A stretch of DNA of 64,000 nucleotides from an uncultured Sutterella sp. (GCA_958347955.1 CATVXH010000004.1:49525-113524), one strand, 5' to 3'; counted from the first letter of the stretch, positions 26,532 through 35,623 are shown. The notes: generated by a model not told the origin, from the letters alone. Translations and numbers: made by a program.

Positions 26532-29441
26532 TTAATGAGTTTTAGTGTGAACTTGGATGAGGGGAGTGTCATCCAAAGGCGGCAGAACCTTTCTCGGGCG
26601 CCCCGGGTAAATAACCGGAGAATAATCGACCGGATGGACAAGTTCTGGTTTTGTGTGAACGACAGTAAGGCCACACTGAGCCAGAGCCTCATCAAGACCG
26701 TCGGTCAAGCGCTCAATGGCGGTTTTTGCGTCTTCCCGCACCTTATCCTCATTTAATTCTTCAACAGGAGCAGAGGAGGCTTCAGTTGATTTGCTCTCTT
26801 GCGTTGAAAGAACTTCTTCCTCCACCTTTGTCTCTTCGGTATTGATGACTTCGTCTTCTGCGCGCGGACGCTGGGCAAGAGGTTCACGTTTTTGATTGCC
26901 GATATGGCTTTCCACATTCACATGACGCGGTTCAACGGGCTGCGAAGAAACCTCAGAGTGAAGCTCGGATTCGTCCAGCGGAGCTGTCCTTACCGTGTTT
27001 TCCTGCAGATATTCTTCTGGCGGCACGATGGGGGCCCTGTTCATTTCTTCGGCTTCCACTTCAGGCGGAATGCGGTCACGTCGAGTCATCGGCTCCTCCG
27101 TTGTGCGACGGCGACGGCGGGGACGGCGCTCGGTGTTTTCCGTCAGAGTTTCGGTTGTCGAGACTTCGGAAACTTGAGAGGTTTCGTTTGCGACTGCTTG
27201 TGTGTCAAAATCGTCCGTGGCGAAATTGAAATCGTCGTCATTTTTGACAGATTCTTGACCACTTTGGGTCGGTTTCGGCAACGCTACTTTAGCTTCAGGA
27301 GCCGGAAGCAACTCCGGCGTCTCTTCACTCTTAACCCGGCGGCGCGGACGACGGCGGGTTTGAACTTCACGCACGTTATCTTTTTCCGCGGGTTTGGCCT
27401 TGTCCGCCGTTTCAGATTTTTCCGTCACCGAGCTTTTATCTTCTTCTTTTTCGGCCCTTGCCATGCGCTCGCGGCGCGGACGGCGAGTGTTATCCTTTTC
27501 TCGGCGGTCACGGGGATTTCGACGAGAGCGACGATCGCCACGTCCCTTCTTTTCTTCTTCTTTTTTCTCCTCGGCTTTGTCGGATGAACCAAAGAGGAAA
27601 TTGATCAGACGTTGAATAAGATTCGGCTCTTTAGACGTTTGAGCGCGTTTGGCAGCCTCTTCGCGAGCCGCGCGCTGTTCAGCTTTCTTATTGATCAGCC
27701 GGTCGGCCTCATTGTGTTCCGGAGCCACCTCAGGCATGAAGTTGCGAAGCACCGGTTCCTGGCGTTTGGTCGTGGGCTTTTCTTCAGCCTTCTTTACTCG
27801 GTACGGGTCAAAAAACTCTTCATCAGGCTTGATTTCTTCAGCGCGTTTGTAGCTTGCCACTTCATCATCAAGACGCTCGTCATCATAGCGAAGACGTTCA
27901 ATATGATAGTGAGGCGTTTCCAGGAATTTATTGGGAATCAGCACGATCGGCAGACGGTGGCGATGCTCGATCTTGGCGATATCAGGACGCTTTTCATTCA
28001 AAAGGAAGCTCGCCACATCAACCGGTACCTGGGCGTGCACAGCCCCGGTCCCTTCCTTCATGGCTTCTTCTTCCAAAATTCTCAAGATCTGCAAAGCGCA
28101 GCTTTCCGTGTCACGGATGACACCGACACCATTGCAGCGCGGGCAGGTGATATGGTTGCCCTCGGCTAAAGCCGGGCGCAGGCGTTGACGGGATAATTCC
28201 ATCAAGCCGAAACGACTGATTTTAGCCATTTGAACACGCGCGCGGTCATACTTTAACGCATCTTTGAGGCGTTGTTCGACGGCGCGTTGGTTCTTCGGAT
28301 CGTTCATATCAATGAAGTCAATGACGATCAGACCGCCCAAGTCACGCAGACGCATTTGGCGGGCCACTTCATCGGCGGCCTCGCAGTTTGTGCGGAAAGC
28401 CGTTTCTTCAATATCAGAGCCGCGAGTGGCTCGGGCAGAGTTCACGTCGACCGCCACCAATGCTTCAGTGTGGTCGATCACGATCGCACCGCCGGAGGGC
28501 AGGGGAACCGTGCGAGAGTAAGCCGTTTCTATTTGGTGCTCAATTTGAAAACGTGAAAAAAGCGGTGTTTCTTCACGATAGCGCTTGACGCGACCCACCA
28601 TGTCCGGCATCACATGGGCCATAAATTGACGGGCTTGATCGTAAATTTCATCCGTGTCAACGAGAATTTCGCCAATTTCGGGTTGGAAGTAATCACGGAT
28701 AGCTCGAATCACGAGATTGCTTTCCTCGACGATGAGGAAAGGGGCGGGATTGGCGCGTTTTAATGCCTCGCCTTTGGGGCCGGTCGGTTCGGTGACATAC
28801 TTGGTGACGTTGCGATTGCCTTCTCTGACCTGCAGTTCATATTGCGGTTGAGCGGCTTCGCAGATGGCTTCCCAGAGTTTGAGCAAGTAGTTCAAATCCC
28901 ACTGGAATTCGTCAACTGTGCGTCCGATTCCTGCCGTGCGGGCGATGATGCTCATGCCGGCCGGCAGCTTCAGTCGGTCCATCGTTTCGCGAAGTTCTTG
29001 GCGTTCTTCACCCTCGATGCGACGGGACACGCCGCCTCCGCGAGGATTATTCGGCATCAAAACAAGGTAGCGGCCGGCCAATGAAATAAAGGTGGTCAGA
29101 GCGGCGCCTTTGTTGCCCCGTTCTTCCTTTTCGACTTGAACGATAAGTTCTTGGCCTTCGACCAATGCGTCACGGATTGTTGCCGTGCGCACATCAACCC
29201 CTTCTTTAAAATATTGTCGTGAAACTTCTTTAAAAGGAAGGAAACCGTGCCGATCTTCGCCGTAATTGACGAAACAGGCTTCAAGGCTGGGTTCAATGCG
29301 GGTGATGATACCCTTGTAGATATTTGATTTGCGTTGTTCGCGGCCGGCTGTTTCGATGTCAATATCGATCAGCTTCTGACCGTCCACAATGCCCACGCGC
29401 GTTTCTTCAGCGTGCGTGGCGTTAAATAACATGCGTTTCAT
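26532..29441 (-). CDS. rne: Ribonuclease E
   Basis: Essential endoribonuclease for mRNA decay and rRNA/tRNA maturation, and scaffold of the degradosome. 969 residues from ATG 29441 (MKRMLFNATHAEETRV, as in E. coli); an upstream in-frame start at 29465 is less likely because GGAG lies eight bases before 29441. The S1 domain is around residues 38-118 (IYKGIITRIEPSLEACFVNY). Catalytic Asp residues lie in LVAVDVNSARAT and VIDFIDMND. The Zn-link CPRCNGVG follows. The C-terminal 450 residues are disordered and rich in Arg and Glu, with RNA-binding clusters such as RRSRRNPRDRRE. Confidence 0.96.
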   Translation of the reverse strand: MKRMLFNATHAEETRVGIVDGQKLIDIDIETAGREQRKSNIYKGIITRIEPSLEACFVNYGEDRHGFLPFKEVSRQYFKEGVDVRTATIRDALVEGQELIVQVEKEERGNKGAALTTFISLAGRYLVLMPNNPRGGGVSRRIEGEERQELRETMDRLKLPAGMSIIARTAGIGRTVDEFQWDLNYLLKLWEAICEAAQPQYELQVREGNRNVTKYVTEPTGPKGEALKRANPAPFLIVEESNLVIRAIRDYFQPEIGEILVDTDEIYDQARQFMAHVMPDMVGRVKRYREETPLFSRFQIEHQIETAYSRTVPLPSGGAIVIDHTEALVAVDVNSARATRGSDIEETAFRTNCEAADEVARQMRLRDLGGLIVIDFIDMNDPKNQRAVEQRLKDALKYDRARVQMAKISRFGLMELSRQRLRPALAEGNHITCPRCNGVGVIRDTESCALQILRILEEEAMKEGTGAVHAQVPVDVASFLLNEKRPDIAKIEHRHRLPIVLIPNKFLETPHYHIERLRYDDERLDDEVASYKRAEEIKPDEEFFDPYRVKKAEEKPTTKRQEPVLRNFMPEVAPEHNEADRLINKKAEQRAAREEAAKRAQTSKEPNLIQRLINFLFGSSDKAEEKKEEEKKGRGDRRSRRNPRDRREKDNTRRPRRERMARAEKEEDKSSVTEKSETADKAKPAEKDNVREVQTRRRPRRRVKSEETPELLPAPEAKVALPKPTQSGQESVKNDDDFNFATDDFDTQAVANETSQVSEVSTTETLTENTERRPRRRRRTTEEPMTRRDRIPPEVEAEEMNRAPIVPPEEYLQENTVRTAPLDESELHSEVSSQPVEPRHVNVESHIGNQKREPLAQRPRAEDEVINTEETKVEEEVLSTQESKSTEASSAPVEELNEDKVREDAKTAIERLTDGLDEALAQCGLTVVHTKPELVHPVDYSPVIYPGRPRKVLPPLDDTPLIQVHTKTH

Positions 29442-30151
29442 TGCACACTCCGGGCTGACAACCACTGTCGCAGGTCGTCAGAGTCAGGCGTGCCGTGTCT
29501 GAAACAAAATCCGTGGCGCAGAAGCAATGGCGAGCCATTTAACCCGCATTACTTAATCTTTTCTCAAATAAAATAACGGTCCGAAAGATTGAATCTTCGG
29601 AAAAATGTGAGAAAACAAACTCTTAGACGTGTGTCGCCTCTCTTTTGGATTCAGCGGTAGGGAGAGCACCGAAACGAACGAATTCAAAATAGATTGTCTA
29701 TTTTGCATCTTGAGCTCAATCCCTCACATAGGGTCTAGTTAAAACTATCACTGCAATTTTCACTTTGACAAGTCTGATTCACCGACATCAACGCGGTGAT
29801 CCTGGTGGGGCTTGTCCGACCACAGATTTCATTTTGCACGGCAATTAACAACAAGCTCTTAAGTCGGTTCTTACATCCACTCAAGAGGATTTCACTTATA
29901 CCGTTTGCTGCTGTTGGCGCTAATACGCCGGCATCACAGTCCACGAAAAAATTATCCGCGGCTCCGCCAAAAATCAGCCTGAGAAGGCAGCTCTTCGCAG
30001 GCACACAAAAAACTTTACCGGGAGCTTTCCCGCTAAAGAGAATTTTTTAATCAAAACATGGCTACAATGCACATGTTGATTTTCCTTAAAAGTTGAAGGG
30101 ACAAACCATATTTGTTGTCTGATTTCAACTCGATCCCCATTATATAGAGTT
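29442..30151. other. rne leader and unassigned 710-base intergenic region
   Basis: The part nearest rne should be its long 5' leader; E. coli rne has a leader of over 300 bases that senses RNase E. An imperfect hairpin, CCGAAAGATT with GAATCTTCGG, lies at 29581-29600. A possible reverse promoter, TTGTCA-18-TAGTTT, is near 29745-29775. Overlapping frames at 29735-30050 are open on both strands but match no family I know. A plus-strand hairpin terminator at 30013-30048 implies an unidentified plus-strand transcript ending just before rluC. I do not recognise 6S, 4.5S, RNase P or tmRNA here. Confidence 0.4.
30013..30048 (+). terminator. Plus-strand terminator with no assigned upstream gene
   Basis: CTTTACCGGGA pairs with TCCCGCTAAAG (one mismatch) around four bases, followed by AGAATTTTTT. 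No convincing plus-strand gene precedes it. Confidence 0.7.
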
Positions 30152-31168
30152 ATGGCAAATTTAGTTGGGAAAACCCCTACATTTATTTCTTCTGCACAGG
30201 CAGCGGCTCGTGCCGATGCCGTGGTTTGGATTCGCATCGGTCCTGATGCCGACGGTCAGCGTTTGGACAATTTCCTTTTCAGAATAGCCAAAGGAGTGCC
30301 GAAAAGTCATTTGTACCGCATTGTGCGAGGCGGAGAGGTGCGGGTAAACAAAAAACGCGCGTCTGTCGACACCCGTTTGAGTTTGGGCGATGAATTGCGT
30401 GTGCCGCCGATTCGTGTTTCGAGCGCTCCCAAAAAAGAAGAGGCAAGACCCATCGATGATATTGAGCTGCCGATTTTGTACGAAGAAGAACACATTTTAG
30501 TTGTGGATAAGCCTGCGGGACTTGCCGCTCACGGTGGCTCCGGCATTAGTTTCGGTCTTATAGAAAGACTCAGGGCGGCCCGTCCCAATCAACCCTACTT
30601 GGAGCTCGTGCATCGTTTGGATAGAGAAACAAGCGGCGTAATGATGCTTGCAAAAAGCCGCAAGGCTTTGGTCAGACTCCATGAAATGATTCGCGAAGGC
30701 AACCTTCATAAATCGTATAAGACTCTGGTGTTGGGTGATTGGGTTAATGATCGTCAACATATCAAGGCACCTTTGTACAAGTTTGTCACCGCTTCCGGCG
30801 AAAGACGTGTCTGTGTTGATGAGCAAAAAGGGTTGCCCAGTCACAGCATTTTTCAGCTTATTCATCGTTTCGGCGACGTTTCCTATTTAAGTGTGGATTT
30901 AAAAACCGGACGAACGCACCAAATTCGCGTTCATGCGCAGTGGGCGGGGCACCCATTGGTGGGCGATGATAAGTATGGGGATTTTGAAGCCAATAAGAGA
31001 ATCGCTAAAGGCAGTTTGGGCATTGCGTTTAAGCGTATGTTTTTACACGCTTACCGTTTGGAGTTCAGACATCCCATCACCGGTCAGATGATGTCCGTGA
31101 CGGCGAAGTTGCCGAAAGACTGTGAAGAATTGATTGCAATACTCAAGCAAAGAAAGGAAAACGAATAA
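30152..31168 (+). CDS. rluC: 23S rRNA pseudouridine synthase RluC
   Basis: Isomerises uridines of 23S rRNA (positions 955, 2504 and 2580 in E. coli). 338 residues. An N-terminal S4 RNA-binding domain (GQRLDNFLFRIAKGVPKSHL, about residues 35-90) precedes the RluA-type catalytic domain with LELVHRLDRETSGVMMLAKS, whose Asp is the nucleophile, and DLKTGRTHQIRVHAQWAGHPLVGD. The rne-rluC divergent arrangement is widespread in proteobacteria and supports RluC over RluA or RluD. Its stop overlaps the next start (TAATG), so translation is coupled. Confidence 0.92.
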   Translation: MANLVGKTPTFISSAQAAARADAVVWIRIGPDADGQRLDNFLFRIAKGVPKSHLYRIVRGGEVRVNKKRASVDTRLSLGDELRVPPIRVSSAPKKEEARPIDDIELPILYEEEHILVVDKPAGLAAHGGSGISFGLIERLRAARPNQPYLELVHRLDRETSGVMMLAKSRKALVRLHEMIREGNLHKSYKTLVLGDWVNDRQHIKAPLYKFVTASGERRVCVDEQKGLPSHSIFQLIHRFGDVSYLSVDLKTGRTHQIRVHAQWAGHPLVGDDKYGDFEANKRIAKGSLGIAFKRMFLHAYRLEFRHPITGQMMSVTAKLPKDCEELIAILKQRKENE

Positions 31169-31833
31169 TGCTGGTACCCAAATTTGATCTGTTTGTGTTT
31201 GATTGGGACGGTACGGTAATGGATACCACTGAGCCTATCGCCGCAGGGATTTGTCATGCGTTTGTCGCGCTTGGCTACAAAGATCCGGGTATGCAGGCTG
31301 CGCGCAATGTGATCGGTCTGGATTGGCGTCGGGCTATTTTATCGATTGAACCCGATTTCCGGTTTGAACACTACGAACAGTTTGAACATGCGTACCGCGA
31401 GTACTACCTCGTGAAAGAAAAAGAGATCGGCATTTTCCCGGGGCTTGAAAACCTGATGCGCAAAATGAAAGCCGCAGGCTTGCGTCTGGCTGTGGCCACC
31501 GGTAAAAGCCGCCGCGGTTTGGATCGGGTTTTTGCTCAAACGGGTGTGAGCGATATTTTTGAAGCCACGGTGACGGCAGATGAAAGCGCGGGCAAACCCA
31601 ATCCTTTGATGCTTCAGATGCTCTCAGAAGAAACCGGTGTGGATATTCATCAGATGGTGATGATCGGGGACACGGAGCATGACCTGTGGCTTGCGAAAAA
31701 CGCAGGCTGTGCGGCTGTTGCGGTCAGTTACGGGGCATTCCCCAAGTCGGAGCTTGTGAAGTGGAAGGTGCCCGTTGTTGACAATACCGAGCAGCTTGCC
31801 GTGGCGCTGGGCGTTGATGAACTTTTGAAGTAG
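31168..31833 (+). CDS. HAD-superfamily phosphatase, Gph (phosphoglycolate phosphatase) type
   Basis: A 221-residue HAD hydrolase with a helical cap. Motif I is DLFVFDWDGTVMDTTEPIA with Asp nucleophile and acid, motif II is LAVATGKSRRGL, the motif III lysine lies in ESAGKPNPLML, and the motif IV acids are in MVMIGDTEHDLWLAKNAG. Family members dephosphorylate phosphoglycolate, a product of DNA 3'-end repair, or other small phosphates. The position next to rluC is conserved in betaproteobacteria, where the gene is annotated only as HAD-IA hydrolase. The substrate is uncertain. Confidence 0.83.
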   Translation: MLVPKFDLFVFDWDGTVMDTTEPIAAGICHAFVALGYKDPGMQAARNVIGLDWRRAILSIEPDFRFEHYEQFEHAYREYYLVKEKEIGIFPGLENLMRKMKAAGLRLAVATGKSRRGLDRVFAQTGVSDIFEATVTADESAGKPNPLMLQMLSEETGVDIHQMVMIGDTEHDLWLAKNAGCAAVAVSYGAFPKSELVKWKVPVVDNTEQLAVALGVDELLK

Positions 31834-31844
31834 TTAAAAAAAGA

Positions 31845-31868
31845 GGGCGGTTAAACCGCCCCGATTTT
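31845..31868 (+). terminator. Terminator after the rluC operon
   Basis: GGGCGGT pairs with ACCGCCC around three bases, then CGATTTTTA. It abuts the stop of the convergent methyltransferase gene. Confidence 0.8.
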
Positions 31869-32653
31869 TAAGCCTGGCGCCAGAAGCTGCCTTGCTTTTT
31901 AAAATGTGTTTTGGTGTTTTTGTGTGTCGTGTGAGTTTTTACGGCACTCTTTTGAGCCAAAATCGCAAAAATTGTCGGCAGTTTCGGTAAAACAGTTTTC
32001 TCGTTTTTCCATTCCGACGCTTTTTTCGTTTTCACAAATTCTGAATCACCCGTCAAATCACAGGCAACGGTAATTCGTGTCGACGGAGCCAGTGTCTGGA
32101 TTAAAAATTCCAAGAAATTCTGATTGCGGTAAGGCGTTTCAATAAAAAGCTGCGTTTCCCCTCGTGCACTTTGCTGCTCAGCAGACTTAAGCGCTTGTGT
32201 GCGGGCAGGCTCCTTAATCGGCAGGTAGCCTAGGAAACGGAAGTGCTGACCGTCAAGACCGCTTGCCATCAATGCAAGAAGAATGGAACTTGGACCGACC
32301 AAAGGCTTAACCCGATAGCCTTTTTCCTGAGCGCGGGCGACTATGGTGGCTCCTGGATCGGCAATGCCGGGGCAGCCTGACTCACTCACAATGGCGATGT
32401 CCTTGCCTTCACCCAAAGGGGCGAGCCATTGATCAATCAAACGGCTATCGGGTTCATGACCGATCTCGTCAATTTGCAGTTCCATTAAAGGCACCGGGTG
32501 AGAGGCGGCCTTCAGGTAAGCGCGGGCACTTTTGGCGTTTTCAGCCAAAAAGACGTGGGTCTGCCGCAAGACTTCAAGTGTGGCTGCGGGCAAAGTTTCC
32601 TCAACCGGCCGTTCTGCGATTCTGTTTGGCAGAAGATAGAGAGTTCCCGACAT
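31868..32653 (-). CDS. SAM-dependent methyltransferase of the tetrapyrrole-methylase (RsmI-like) family
   Basis: A 261-residue class III methyltransferase. GTLYLLPNRIAERPVEETLP opens the fold. The conserved ISEPGCPG-like motif appears as IVSESGCPGIADPG, followed by VKPLVGPSSILLALMASGL and FIETPYRNQNFLEFL. Members include RsmI (16S rRNA C1402 2'-O-methylation). The short N-terminus and the adjacency to maf point to the RsmI-like paralogue common in betaproteobacteria and not RsmI itself. The last 20 residues are basic and rich in Thr and His. It overlaps maf by one base. Confidence 0.82.
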   Translation of the reverse strand: MSGTLYLLPNRIAERPVEETLPAATLEVLRQTHVFLAENAKSARAYLKAASHPVPLMELQIDEIGHEPDSRLIDQWLAPLGEGKDIAIVSESGCPGIADPGATIVARAQEKGYRVKPLVGPSSILLALMASGLDGQHFRFLGYLPIKEPARTQALKSAEQQSARGETQLFIETPYRNQNFLEFLIQTLAPSTRITVACDLTGDSEFVKTKKASEWKNEKTVLPKLPTIFAILAQKSAVKTHTTHKNTKTHFKKQGSFWRQA

Positions 32654-33255
32654 TATTCACCTTCGCCGATGCCATCAATGACTTCAAAACCCGCTTTAGC
32701 CAAAAGGTTCACGGTTTCAATTAAGGGTAAACCGATCAAAGCCGTGGGGTCTGTGGAGCGGACCTCCTTCATAAGCGCAATGCCAAGCTTCTCGATTTTG
32801 GCCGAGCCTGCGCAGTTAAAGGGCTGTTCGCGGTCCAGATAATGTTCGATTGTCTCTTTAGACAGATTTTTCATGGTGACGACAGTCGGCACCATGGTTT
32901 CAAAAATTTTGCCTTCGGCGCTGATAATGCAAAGAGCCGTTAAAAAATAAACGGTCTGTCCCTGCATGGCGGTGAGCTGCTCAATGGCGCGCTCACGTGT
33001 GTGCGGTTTGCCAAGAATTCTGTCACCGAGCACGGCCACCTGGTCACTGCCGATGACAATGGCCTCACCCACAATACTTTTGACCTTGAGGGCCTTTTCC
33101 CGAGCCAGTCTCACGCAGAGCGCCTCCGGACTTTCTCCCTCTTGGCGGCTTTCATCGATGTCTGCGGACACACACTCAAATTCAACGCCAAGACGCTGAA
33201 GTAATTCTTTTCTGTACGGGGAACTTGACCCCAGGACTAATTTATTCGGTAACAT
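32653..33255 (-). CDS. Maf-family nucleotide pyrophosphatase (YceF type)
   Basis: House-cleaning enzyme that hydrolyses modified nucleoside triphosphates. About 200 residues. LVLGSSSPYRKELLQRLG is the Maf signature and IVIGSDQVAVLGDRILGKP carries the catalytic Asp; CAGSAKIEKLGIAL also fits the YceF (7-methyl-GTP) subgroup. The frame extends to 33312, but ATG 33255 (MLPNKLVLGSSS) has GAGG at proper spacing and avoids overlapping the divergent yceD gene. The maf-yceD divergent arrangement is conserved in proteobacteria. Confidence 0.88.
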   Translation of the reverse strand: MLPNKLVLGSSSPYRKELLQRLGVEFECVSADIDESRQEGESPEALCVRLAREKALKVKSIVGEAIVIGSDQVAVLGDRILGKPHTRERAIEQLTAMQGQTVYFLTALCIISAEGKIFETMVPTVVTMKNLSKETIEHYLDREQPFNCAGSAKIEKLGIALMKEVRSTDPTALIGLPLIETVNLLAKAGFEVIDGIGEGE

Positions 33256-33284
33256 ACGCCTCGTAACCTTATTGGGAGTATCGA

Positions 33285-33821
33285 ATGTCGAAAGACAAGC
33301 AAAATTTTTCAACAGTCGACATTTTCTCGGTTGCAGGAAATCGTCAGAAGATTAACACAACAGTGGACATTTCGGAGATGCCCGAATTGCAAACACTGAT
33401 TATCGACAGTGAGTCAGTAAAACCTTTTGAGGTTTGCATTGAAGGGACTGAAGGTGTTCGCGGTTTGCCGGGCGCGCTCTTGTCGATCAAGGGAAGTGTT
33501 CAGATGCGATGCACTCGCTGCATGAACCCAATTGATGTAGAGATTGATCGTGAAGTGCCCTTTTTGTTCGTAAAGAGTGAAGCTGAAGCCAATCGGATTC
33601 CTGTCGATGAAGACGAGGAATGGGAAGTGGTTGTGGGATCCGAACACATGGATGTTGCTCACTGGGTGCAGGAAGAAGTAATTCTTTCTCTACCGACATT
33701 TCCGAGGCACGAAGACTGTGAAGCGCCGGAAAGCGAGGCTTTGAATTCTCAGTTTGAAGAAGAATTTGAAGAAAAGCCGAAACCTTTTGCTAACTTGCGA
33801 GACTTATTGAAGAAAAACTGA
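33285..33821 (+). CDS. yceD: YceD family (DUF177) protein
   Basis: A 178-residue DUF177 protein with the conserved Cys pair in VQMRCTRCMNPIDVEI and the acidic motif IPVDEDEEWEVVVG. The family is linked to 23S rRNA/ribosome assembly in plants and bacteria. The terminal sequence NPFAxLxxLLKK appears as KPFANLRDLLKKN. It precedes rpmF as in nearly all proteobacteria. Confidence 0.9.
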   Translation: MSKDKQNFSTVDIFSVAGNRQKINTTVDISEMPELQTLIIDSESVKPFEVCIEGTEGVRGLPGALLSIKGSVQMRCTRCMNPIDVEIDREVPFLFVKSEAEANRIPVDEDEEWEVVVGSEHMDVAHWVQEEVILSLPTFPRHEDCEAPESEALNSQFEEEFEEKPKPFANLRDLLKKN

Positions 33822-33862
33822 TATAATCGCAAAACTTTTTTTCCAAGCTTTAGGTAATGGCA

Positions 33863-33892
33863 TTGGCAAGATGCGCATATCTAGGGTATAAT
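33863..33892 (+). promoter_or_regulatory. Sigma-70 promoter for rpmF
   Basis: TTGGCA at 33863-33868 and TATAAT at 33887-33892 are spaced by 18 bases, 30 bases before the rpmF start. Confidence 0.65.
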
Positions 33893-33921
33893 CGCGTGTT
33901 TTCATAAAGTGGGGTATTGCT

Positions 33922-34101
33922 ATGGCAGTCCAACAAAATAAAAAATCGACCAACAAGCGCGGCAATCACCGTGCTCATGACTTCTTGACGAACCCGGCTA
34001 CGGCTGTTGAACCGAAGACCGGTGAAGTTCACCTCCGTCACCACATCAGCCCGAACGGCTTCTATCGTGGTAAGAAGGTGATCGACGTTAAGGGTGAATA
34101 A
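33922..34101 (+). CDS. rpmF: 50S ribosomal protein L32
   Basis: A 59-residue ribosomal protein. It begins MAVQQNKKSTNKRGNHRAHD and ends KKVIDVKGE, with HLRHHISPNGFYRGK in between: the zinc-free L32 form typical of proteobacteria. It follows yceD by 100 bases with its own promoter. In most relatives plsX and fabH follow directly; here two reverse-strand genes intervene and plsX is not seen. Confidence 0.96.
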   Translation: MAVQQNKKSTNKRGNHRAHDFLTNPATAVEPKTGEVHLRHHISPNGFYRGKKVIDVKGE

Positions 34102-34246
34102 TTCGCCGAATTGAGAAAACCGTTCTGAACGGTTCTCGACTTTAGCCTTCGCCGGCAACGCCGAAAAACCCCACAGCCAATGTGCAAAACGTTGCGGTGG
34201 GAGACAAAACGGGAGTGTTCTAAAGCGGTTTTCAACAAGTCGATAC

Positions 34247-34278
34247 AAAAAAGGGGAGTCCGTCGGATTCCCTTTTTT
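34247..34278 (+). terminator. Terminator after rpmF
   Basis: AAAAAGGGGAGTCC pairs with GGATTCCCTTTTT (one wobble), ending in TTTTTT. A weaker hairpin, GAGAAAACCGTTC/GAACGGTTCTC, lies at 34112-34137. Confidence 0.8.
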
Positions 34279-34312
34279 GCATTTAGAGCACCTTCGAAGA
34301 AGGACTCATTAA

Positions 34313-35218
34313 TTAATCCAGAAACGCTTTCACTTTTTCAAGAAAAATCTCCGGACACTCTTCTTCGGGTGAATGACCGCAGTCAAGGGCTTCACCCGAG
34401 ACATTAACGGCTTTATTTCTCCAAGTACCTACGACGTCGTAGAGTTTGCCTACCGTTCCGCGGGCTCCCCACAGTAAGTACAAAGGACAGCGAATGCGCT
34501 GATCAGCATCGGCTTTGTCATCCTCTAAGTCAATGCCGGCCGCAGCCCGATAGTCTTCGCAAATGGCGTGGATCGTGGCGGGATTTTTGTAGCAGCGCAG
34601 GTATTCTTTAAAAGCACGGTCTTCAACCACACCTTTAATTTTGATCTGACCGTTAATGTGGTGATGAAGAAAATACTCCGGATCAAAACCGATTAATTTC
34701 TCCGGGAAAGGTTCCGGCTGAATTAAAAAGAACCACCAAAAATATTTCGTTGCAAATTCTTTGTTTGTGAGCTCGTACATCGTTGCGGTAGGCGCAATGT
34801 CAACGAATACCGCTTTCGTTACGGCATCAGGGTAATCGAGCGCCAGACGGTGCCCGACTCGAGCGCCGCGGTCATGACCCACAAAAGCAAAGCGATCAAT
34901 GCCAAGACTTTGAGTGAGAGCAATCAGATCTTTAGCCATCTCTTTTTTGCTGTATGGTCTGTGATCCGGTGTGCTCTCGGGCTTATCCGTGTCGCCGTAG
35001 CCTCTCAGATCGGGGAGGATGACGGTGTGGTTTTTCGCTAATTGAGGGGCGACTTTTCGCCAGATGATATGGGTATGAGGATGACCATGAACGAGCAAGA
35101 GGGCAGGGCCTTTGCCGCCCATGGCAAAACGCATCCTGATGCCGGTTGTTAAGTTTGCATCGTAGAGCTTAAATCCCTCAACAAAATCAGAATGAGCAAC
35201 TTCTGCAACGCATGTCAT
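34313..35218 (-). CDS. Alpha/beta hydrolase related to (halo)acetate dehalogenases
   Basis: About 301 residues. The oxyanion motif is LLLVHGHPHTHIIW. DLRGYGDTDKP follows, then the nucleophile elbow FVGHDRGARVGHRLALDYP, where an Asp replaces the Ser of esterases: the pattern of fluoroacetate dehalogenases and epoxide hydrolases. The terminal His lies in ALDCGHSPEEECPE. The halide-binding His-Trp pair of fluoroacetate dehalogenase appears here as Phe-Trp (KYFWWFFLIQPEPFPEK), so defluorination is doubtful. The start at 35218 has GGAG seven bases upstream; an extension to 35245 is possible. It lies in the place normally held by plsX. Confidence 0.82.
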   Translation of the reverse strand: MTCVAEVAHSDFVEGFKLYDANLTTGIRMRFAMGGKGPALLLVHGHPHTHIIWRKVAPQLAKNHTVILPDLRGYGDTDKPESTPDHRPYSKKEMAKDLIALTQSLGIDRFAFVGHDRGARVGHRLALDYPDAVTKAVFVDIAPTATMYELTNKEFATKYFWWFFLIQPEPFPEKLIGFDPEYFLHHHINGQIKIKGVVEDRAFKEYLRCYKNPATIHAICEDYRAAAGIDLEDDKADADQRIRCPLYLLWGARGTVGKLYDVVGTWRNKAVNVSGEALDCGHSPEEECPEIFLEKVKAFLD

Positions 35219-35302
35219 ACGAAACTCCGGATAATGAGTCTGCATGCGCTTAGTTTAACTCGGAGAGTTTTGTTGGAGTTGAAATAATGCTTAAAGTCTT
35301 TT

Positions 35303-35623
35303 TCAGCGCATCAGCTCTTTTTTAATGTTAGTGGCCTTCTCGCTGTACTCATCAGTCTTCTGACCGATGAAATCCTTGGCAGCTTCATAATGCTCCATGA
35401 TCGTGCTGCCGGCTTCTTTCATTTGCCCTTCAAGATCCTGATAGCCTTGGGCAATACAGGTTTCTGCGAGCATTCGGGCTTTTTCAAGACCTTCTTTTTG
35501 AGCGACCTCGTTGATGTAGCCCACGCTGCAGGTGGCATCTGTGATATCCAATTCATCGGCAGCCATGACCGTTTGCGAGGCAAGCAGGCAGGCGGCGACG
35601 GTAACCAATAAGCGAATCCGCAT
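35303..35623 (-). CDS. Small secreted protein of unknown function
   Basis: A 106-residue protein starting MRIRLLVTVAACLLASQTVMA, a clear Sec signal peptide, with AGGAAA upstream of ATG 35623 (a longer frame reaches 35662). The mature part is charged and helical (KEGLEKARMLAETCIAQGYQ, then GSTIMEHYEAAKDFIGQKTD) with two Cys residues (DATCSVG and AETCIAQ) that could form a periplasmic disulfide. No family recognised. Confidence 0.65.
   Translation of the reverse strand: MRIRLLVTVAACLLASQTVMAADELDITDATCSVGYINEVAQKEGLEKARMLAETCIAQGYQDLEGQMKEAGSTIMEHYEAAKDFIGQKTDEYSEKATNIKKELMR

Noticed and set aside
26535..28588. Several long open frames on the plus strand opposite rne
   Set aside because: They lie antisense to a clear ribonuclease E; the Arg/Glu-rich 3' part of rne produces open antisense frames by composition.
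29735..30050. Small genes or a known structural RNA (6S, 4.5S, RNase P, tmRNA) upstream of rluC
   Set aside because: Conserved blocks of these RNAs are not seen, and both strands are open without family matches; left as unassigned.
33815..33830. Second rpmF promoter with TATAAT at 33822-33827
   Set aside because: No -35 at acceptable distance; the downstream TTGGCA/TATAAT pair explains expression better.
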